In this document: positions 57,979-64,000 of the stretch, in pieces
Numbering within the stretch: position 1 is the stretch's first letter
Layout of the letters: every line of letters starts with the position of its first letter
From: Apteryx mantelli
Taxonomy: Eukaryota > Chordata > Aves > Apterygiformes > Apterygidae
Direction of reading: 5' to 3'
DNA: 64,000 nucleotides
Assembly (NCBI RefSeq): GCF_036417845.1
Contig: NC_090020.1
Span: 48,530,425 to 48,594,424, forward strand
Program-made: the position numbers and the translations under genes
The notes under the pieces: generated by a model
The model's input: only the letters and a program-made list of their open reading frames with translations
Database searches by the model: none
What the model was told of the DNA's origin: nothing

Positions 57979-60900
57979 TGCTCAAAGAAAACATTAGTAA
58001 GTTTGCTCATTTTACATTCTTGAAATAAACCAGTCTCAGCTTTTCCCTGAAAAGTTAGATGGCACTAAAACAGCATAATGCAAAGGAGAAGGAAAAATCC
58101 TTAAGTCTGATTCCTATTATTAACGTTTACTAATAAAAGGTATACCAAGGTAACATTCTGAATATGTAAAATTATACACAGACAAGTTTAACATTAGTAT
58201 ACAGATAGGGTTGTACTTGAACCATAGCCTGTTAAGCACAAGTCCAGTGTTCACTTCAGGAGCACTCTATAGACTTGTTCTAATAGAACAGTTCTCTGCT
58301 TTCACAAGTAAATTCTTAAAGAGGTTTCACAAACCAAAAAGCAGTCCCTACTAAATGTTAAACAGATATTCCCTCAAATAGTTTTCCTGTCCCCACTCCA
58401 CATGTTACAGCAGCTCAGGAATCCAGCCTTGGTATTTCCCATATTTATTTAGACCATAAAGATTAGCATTCCAGTAACTGTCAGCAACAAATCAGCTCAA
58501 CACAGGAGCAATGATCTGAGCAGTCATGTATAAAGAGCTCAAAGTTTTAACAGCTCTTTTATGAAACACTTACAAAAAAAAATATGACTTTTGTAAAACA
58601 AGGCAAGCATTCCTCCAGCTTTTCTTTTGTATAGGTATAGCTACCAAAAGAGCAAACTACCTCTACTGCACTCTAATGAAAAGTAATAGACCAAAACTAG
58701 AGTAAAAGTGTTTCTCATTTGTAATCTCAAGAAAAAAACCATATCATACACTAAACAGCCATAGAACATTTCCAAATTAGGACCCACATGAGAAAACTTC
58801 TTTTGGAAATGCCATTATAACAAAACTCAAAAACCCCTTTGTCCCATTTACATTTTGGAATGCAAACAAACAGATAACTGTACAAAAAGGGTAACTGGCG
58901 CTCATCTGTTATATGATTCCATACCTAAAAAAATAAAACGATACCGTTCCCCCCAAGTATCGCCCCTGTTTAAGTTTCAGTTCCTACCACTGTAAGCTTA
59001 TTCAAACTGCTAGGGGTCCACTATCAGTTTTCTCCAATTCAAATTAAGGAGTGAAAAACTGAATGGCTTTAACAACAATTTTTAGGTGGTCTCAGTAAGA
59101 TATCAAAAAACTTTTGACATCTTATTTTTAGAATTGCTATACCTAACATTTTCATTAACAGCCTATATAACATTAAGCAATAAGCAGTATGTTGGATGGT
59201 CTGAATAAACATCATCTAAACAAAGTCTTCTAAGGCAAGCTGGAAGTTGTTTTTTTTCCCCAGGAATTTTTACATTTTTCAAATACATTTATGCTTCTGA
59301 TCTAAAGCACAGAGACGAGGAATATTTAAGAGGACTGAAAATGAAAAGGTTTCTCCCTACCCAGTAGCTATTGAACAAGGCAACAACGACACCTGCCTCA
59401 CGAGCGCCGATAGACGTTTTACCTGTGTTAGAATCCCGACTATGCAACGCGCCGCTGGTGTAACAAACCAGCGCAGAAGGGCAGCTTGTGGGGCTGCTGC
59501 TCGTGTAGAAACGATGCGGGAGAGGTGGGAGGAAGCGAGAGGGACACAGGAAGAACAAAAATGCAGAGTCTGAATGCTGAGACAGCTGATACAAGCAAGT
59601 ATCAGAGCTGCAAAGCTTCGATATAAAATCCCCAAGTGTAAGGACCTGACTACTTTATACATATGTATGATATTTTTACAGACGATCCAAAAAAATATGG
59701 TAATAATTCAGATTTAAATGCAGACTCTTGATCTACAAACAAGGCCCGCGTTCAGTATCGACATTTCCTTGGGTCTGACATGTGATCAGGAAGAGAAAGG
59801 CAATATGACATGGAGAAGGAGGAAAAAAGGGAAAGGATGTGAAGACACAGAAACTGCTGAAGACAATACTGTGAGCAAACCATAAATCGCTTGTTGTTTA
59901 GTACTATATCTTACACAGCAACAGATACTTGGCTCTCCAATCTACTTAAATATTCAATGTCTACTGTGTCATATCTTCAGTATTACATAACATTAATATT
60001 TACACACAAATGTTGTTCTGTTCTACCATACATCCTACAAGGTGGCCAGCAGCAGCTGTCAGTCCATTACTGAGATAGACTAAACCTAAAAAAAGATGTG
60101 GAGCAGCTACATCACCGAATCACAAAGAACATTACAGTTTTAGCTTGCTGATAGTTTGCACACAAGAAAAGGACTACATCAAATGAAAAGTAACAAGCAC
60201 AGAAAATACAAAAGGACATGGCAGTTTCCAATAACTACTGAAACGTACAAAGTTTCTCATCGTCAAGTAAGAGCTTCAACCCACCACAACTTGCTCTGCG
60301 GTCCAGCACAGGGACAGCCACACCTTTACCATCTTCCTTTCCCCACACCCCGAACCCTGCACCTTATAGAAAGATTTTTGCCCTGTCCAGACTCCCAGTT
60401 GAGTGTCACCTCTACTAGCTCTGCCTGCTAGTCCCAGTCTCCTCCATTATAGGTGATGGGCTAGGGCAATCTCCACAATCAGCCAGGAAGAGATGACACA
60501 ACAGAAATTTTACAAACCAAAAGTTGAAGAGTACTCTTTTATTTGTTGCTTTTAGCCAGCCACTTGCTTGCACCTGCAAGCCAAATGTGGCTTTCAGACT
60601 GTCAGATGAAGAGCCATAGGTTTAACAACTGTGAACATACTAAATTTTCTTTACAGGAATGTAATAAATATTTTGTAATGTTCTTATAAGCATTCTTATA
60701 TACTACTTCATGCATTACTCCACCAGAAAAACTATAGCAGCACCCACTCTGAAACTGAGGCTAATCTTTCATTTTCACTCCACTGAGCTCTACCAGGACT
60801 TGAAGAAACATTCTGAAGAGGAGACAGAAGTCTTCTCTGCCAGGTAAGTGCTCCAAACACTTTTCCTGGCCAAATCACTCTTGCATTGTTACATCTTCAG

Positions 60901-61944
60901 TAGTAAAGCGTACAAGTACTTTTATTCACACTTTTTTTTGGCTTGGTGGTTAGGACATTTTTCCGATAAACAGAAAAGAGGGACTTGAAACCACTGAGAC
61001 AGGAGGGCATAGAAATGATATTTCTCCTGCTCCAGTCAAGGGTTCTCACTGCTAGGCTGCCGCAGTCTAATTCCACTTCCCCCATATGCCAGCAGTTTTC
61101 TTCAAAGGTGGGCCATTGAGTTTCTACTTACAGGAGAGGGCTCGGTGCTCTGTATCCAAAGCAGAAGGGACCGAATGTGTAAAATCTTGCCAAAGCTCTA
61201 AGGAGACAGAAATTCAGAAATACCCATCTTACAAGCATTTTCTCTACAGGGGCGCTTAAACTTCTTGAAATACTTTGTAGCTCAGCTAGTCAACTAATTG
61301 CAGCTGCCTAAATCTTTTCCCAGGGACCTGAATTATTTTCCCAAAACCATGCTACCTAACTGGTGTGCCTAAAGTAAGATTTCCATCTGACCCTCCATAT
61401 TACAGTAGCTGAGCCTAGGCTGATAGAAATTCAGAGCTCTAACCTGTCATGGGAATGAGGATTGCATTAAGAAGCCAGCTTTGTAGAGTGGGAAGACATG
61501 CCTTTTAAGCCGTGGATAAATGAAATGTCTAGCCTTAAAAGACAACTGTTACATTTTTCAAACATTAATTACTTGGCTGAGTTTCCCATGTTTGCTTTCT
61601 TCTCTAGGAATTCTACAGAGTAAATCAAAATATTGCTAGTCATTTAGAATTACCAAACTTTAAACAAAACACCTTTTCTGTGCAAATAATCTTTCCCTTA
61701 CAAAATTCTTTGCTTAAAGAACTTATTTTTTCCCCAACATCTCACCAGATAAAGTATGACCTTTCAGCATACTCAGTGACATCCACTAAAATTCAGTCAA
61801 GAGCATGAAGAAGGCCCAAACACTGCTCTATCACAGTGCTTCATCCTTCAACCCTTTAGCAGTCGTGGGGTCTAAACTGCAAAACAAACCATTGCAATCC
61901 TCCAACAATAATGTCAGAACAGCCTTAGAGGTCTAAAAAAACCC

Positions 61945-62003
61945 CAAACAAAACAAACAAACAAAAAAACTCCCAAAACCCCAAACAAACAAACAAACAA
62001 AAC
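61945..62003. repeat. (CAAA)n simple repeat
   Basis: Interrupted tetranucleotide repeat in intron 1. Confidence 0.85.
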
Positions 62004-63589
62004 AGTCTGGTAAATAGCACTGTCCTCCCTTCAAGATGGAAAGCAAGTATTTTTTTTGATACTGACAAACCCTACTACAAACTGACATGTGGCATGCATT
62101 GCAAGTGCCTCCTGCAGAGCCACAGTACAGATAACCTTCACGTCCTCCAAGTACATTTCTAAAACAAATCTTGTCAAGCACATCACATGCATCAGCCATG
62201 AAAGATGGTTATATTAATGGCAAGTCTGTTTTAAGAAAAGATGGTTTTTGAACTTTTAAAGTTCTCACTTTGAAGACATCAGAACAGCTTCTCTATATTC
62301 TCCCAGACAGCAGAACTAGTTACTTTAACTTTTCAGATGAGACCTTTTGCAAAGACGAGGAAGCTGTTTCCAAAAATTCTGTACCAAATTTCCAACATAC
62401 TCAGTCTCGAGGGGCCTGAGACATTCCAGAAGCATACTTCCACAAAACGTGTCAGTCAAGCAGGATAAGCCAACCAGTGCAAAAAATCATATTTCTCAAA
62501 CACGAAACAGAAAAGAGGCATATTTTATCAGTCAGCTCCCTCGCCAAAGAAAGTTTTACATAACAAAGCTATTGTTGTTATGGGTTGAATTAAAACTTGT
62601 TGAAACTGATAGGTTTAAGGGCCTCCCTTCATTTAAAATAGCTGTGAGACAATCATGCACATTTCCACCAAAGCAAAGGCAAAGTTCTTCAGGAATTTTG
62701 ATACCCTGGACAAAAAAAGCTTGGCCTTACAAAAACAAAGCACAAGGGATCTAGAGAAGATAGACAGGAAGCAGCTCAAATAGACAAAGGGAAACAGCAC
62801 TTAGATTCAACATGCTGCAGAAATACTATACAAACACTAGCATAAGGAGTAGCTTTTCAGGTTAGACAGCACTAGATACAAGTGGTGCAGATGACAGAGG
62901 AAACCACCTATTTCACTGTGGTTGTGATACTAGCCTCCCCCAGTCTTCCAGCTTTGCGAGGAGAGTGGCTAGCTACAAAAACAATTACTACTAGCCAAAA
63001 CACACACATCACAAAAGCAGCATACTAATACTCAGAGTTTACTAACAGTTCCCAGGCAAAGGAAAACCCCATTAGAACAAACAGAAACATTACACAGGCC
63101 CCTCTATCTATGTACCACCCATTTCATCTCCCTACAACTTATTCTCAGGTTACAGCTGCTTCTCTGCTCCAGCTTGATTACGGGTAAATAGCACTTTCCC
63201 TTACCTCAAGTAACTTCACATGAAATTTACTGCCAGTTTTCAGCACACGCACAGGGAGCCCCCAGTGGGAGGCTTTAGGAGGAGTAAGGTGACCCGCACC
63301 CTGGGAGCGCTGCCCTCACCCCGCGCTTCTTTGTGCTCAGAGCCTCGCCAGCCCCTCGGACAGCACAGCGCAGCGCACTGCCACGCGCGGCAGCACTATT
63401 TCGGTGATACTGCTCCAGGGAAGCAGCAGCTGCGTTCAGCACAACTTGGGAAATTTACGACTTAACAGCCAACGAGCAAACCACAAAATCGGGGGCAAAA
63501 AAACACCTAGGTATTTGCGTTTACTGGCCATGCCTGCTGTGCTTTAAGAAGATACGAGCTTGCTGAGCAGCAGGCGCTGGGTCTGCTCG

Positions 63590-64000
63590 GAAACAAAGCG
63601 GCCGAGGAGAGCTTCAGCCCCCTGCCACCGCGCACCGGGACTGATCCGGCACAGGCAAGAGGCACCGGCCGGGCGATCCGCCGTTACTCCGGACACGCTC
63701 GCGGGCAGCGGCCGCGCCCCGGCGGCTCCGCGCTTCCGTCAGGGCCGCGCTGCGCCGGCTCCGCGCCCGCCGCCGCCGGGACTTGTCCGCTCCGCACCGC
63801 ACCGCGCCCGGCAGCGGCCGCCGCCACCGGGCCGCGGGAGTTGCGGCGGGGGGACCGAGCCAGGCGCGAGAGGCAGCGCGGCCCCGCGGGCCGGGAAGGG
63901 GGGAGCCCAGAGCGGCGCGGGGGAACAACCGCCTCACCTGCGCGTGGCGCCGCTGCCTGCGCCCCCACGTCCCATTAAGGAGCCGCCGCCGCCGCCGCCT
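63590..64000. promoter_or_regulatory. CpG island, PPIP5K2 promoter (probably shared with GIN1)
   Basis: The sequence turns abruptly from AT-rich to very GC-rich with frequent CpG from about 63590 to the end of the window, with a weaker shoulder from about 63240. It contains the exon 1 donor. In other vertebrates GIN1 lies head to head with PPIP5K2, so divergent transcription from this island is expected but not visible here. Confidence 0.85.
63938..64000 (-). other. PPIP5K2: PPIP5K2 noncoding exon 1 (5' part runs off the window)
   Basis: The minus strand has a consensus donor, CAG|GTGAGG, after 63938 inside a CpG island. Joining it to the exon 2 acceptor at 54188 gives the 5' leader. The transcription start is not visible and may lie beyond 64000. 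The visible part carries a (GCC)6 run on the plus strand and an upstream ATG at 63975. That this is exon 1 is inferred from the donor, the CpG context and the lack of another obvious first exon. Confidence 0.7.

Larger units (their letters stand above)
54189..63937 (-). other. PPIP5K2 intron 1 (9.7 kb)
   Basis: GTGAGG donor at 63937 and TTTTTAG acceptor at 54189. No conserved coding block was found. It contains purine-rich and (CAAA)n repeats, a CpG-richer patch at 59380-59540 that includes a possible exon donor, and an open frame at 62347-62754 that is probably a chance ORF. Confidence 0.7.

Noticed and set aside
62347..62754. 135-codon plus-strand open frame in intron 1
   Set aside because: About one frame of this length is expected by chance in 64 kb of this composition. 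No known domain, splice context or codon pattern was seen.
63614..63968. Minus-strand open frames of 94-107 codons at the right end
   Set aside because: They run through the exon 1 donor into GC-rich intron and give low-complexity Arg/Ala/Pro peptides.
1..64000. CRISPR arrays, tRNA or rRNA genes, bacterial operons, integrated viral genes
   Set aside because: None was recognised on either strand. The sequence is an ordinary vertebrate gene region.

Overview
The window is vertebrate nuclear DNA. It is AT-rich, carries spliced exons with GT-AG introns, and has two CpG islands but no operon-like gene packing. One gene accounts for nearly all recognisable content: PPIP5K2, the diphosphoinositol pentakisphosphate kinase 2 gene, on the minus strand. 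I rebuilt it from a noncoding first exon in the right-hand CpG island (donor after 63938) through 30 coding exons, from an ATG at 53947 to a TGA at 13447. The exons sum to 3717 nt (1238 residues plus stop). Every splice phase agrees, there is no internal stop, and the length is close to the roughly 1240 residues of the mammalian protein as I remember it. The compact introns (84 bp to 9.7 kb) and the near absence of recognisable SINEs and LINEs suggest a sauropsid, most likely a bird. This is an inference; the species is not determined.

Layout from right to left. 63.6-64.0 kb is a CpG island with PPIP5K2 exon 1; in other vertebrates GIN1 is the head-to-head neighbour, so the island may be bidirectional. 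54.2-63.9 kb is intron 1. 53.9-42.5 kb holds exons 2-10, which encode the acidic N-terminus and the ATP-grasp kinase domain. 42.0-30.1 kb holds exons 11-22, the histidine-acid-phosphatase-like domain that begins with the RHGDRTP motif. 30.0-13.4 kb holds exons 23-31, the Ser/Arg-rich C-terminal tail with a basic cluster. 13.4 kb down to about 12.9 kb or further is the 3' UTR. 12.9-5.6 kb appears intergenic. 5.5-4.5 kb is a second CpG island, with the best splice donors on the minus strand. By conserved gene order this is probably the promoter of MACIR (C5orf30), and 1-4.5 kb would be its first intron.

The protein is a bifunctional enzyme of the inositol pyrophosphate pathway. The kinase half phosphorylates InsP6 or 5-InsP7 at the 1-position, and the phosphatase half removes that phosphate. 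No previously undescribed system was found. The points most worth checking are a 92-bp GC-AG intron, upstream ORFs in the 5' leader, a long perfect palindrome inside a microsatellite, a GC-rich degraded retroelement-like insertion in intron 16, and a possible alternative first exon in intron 1.
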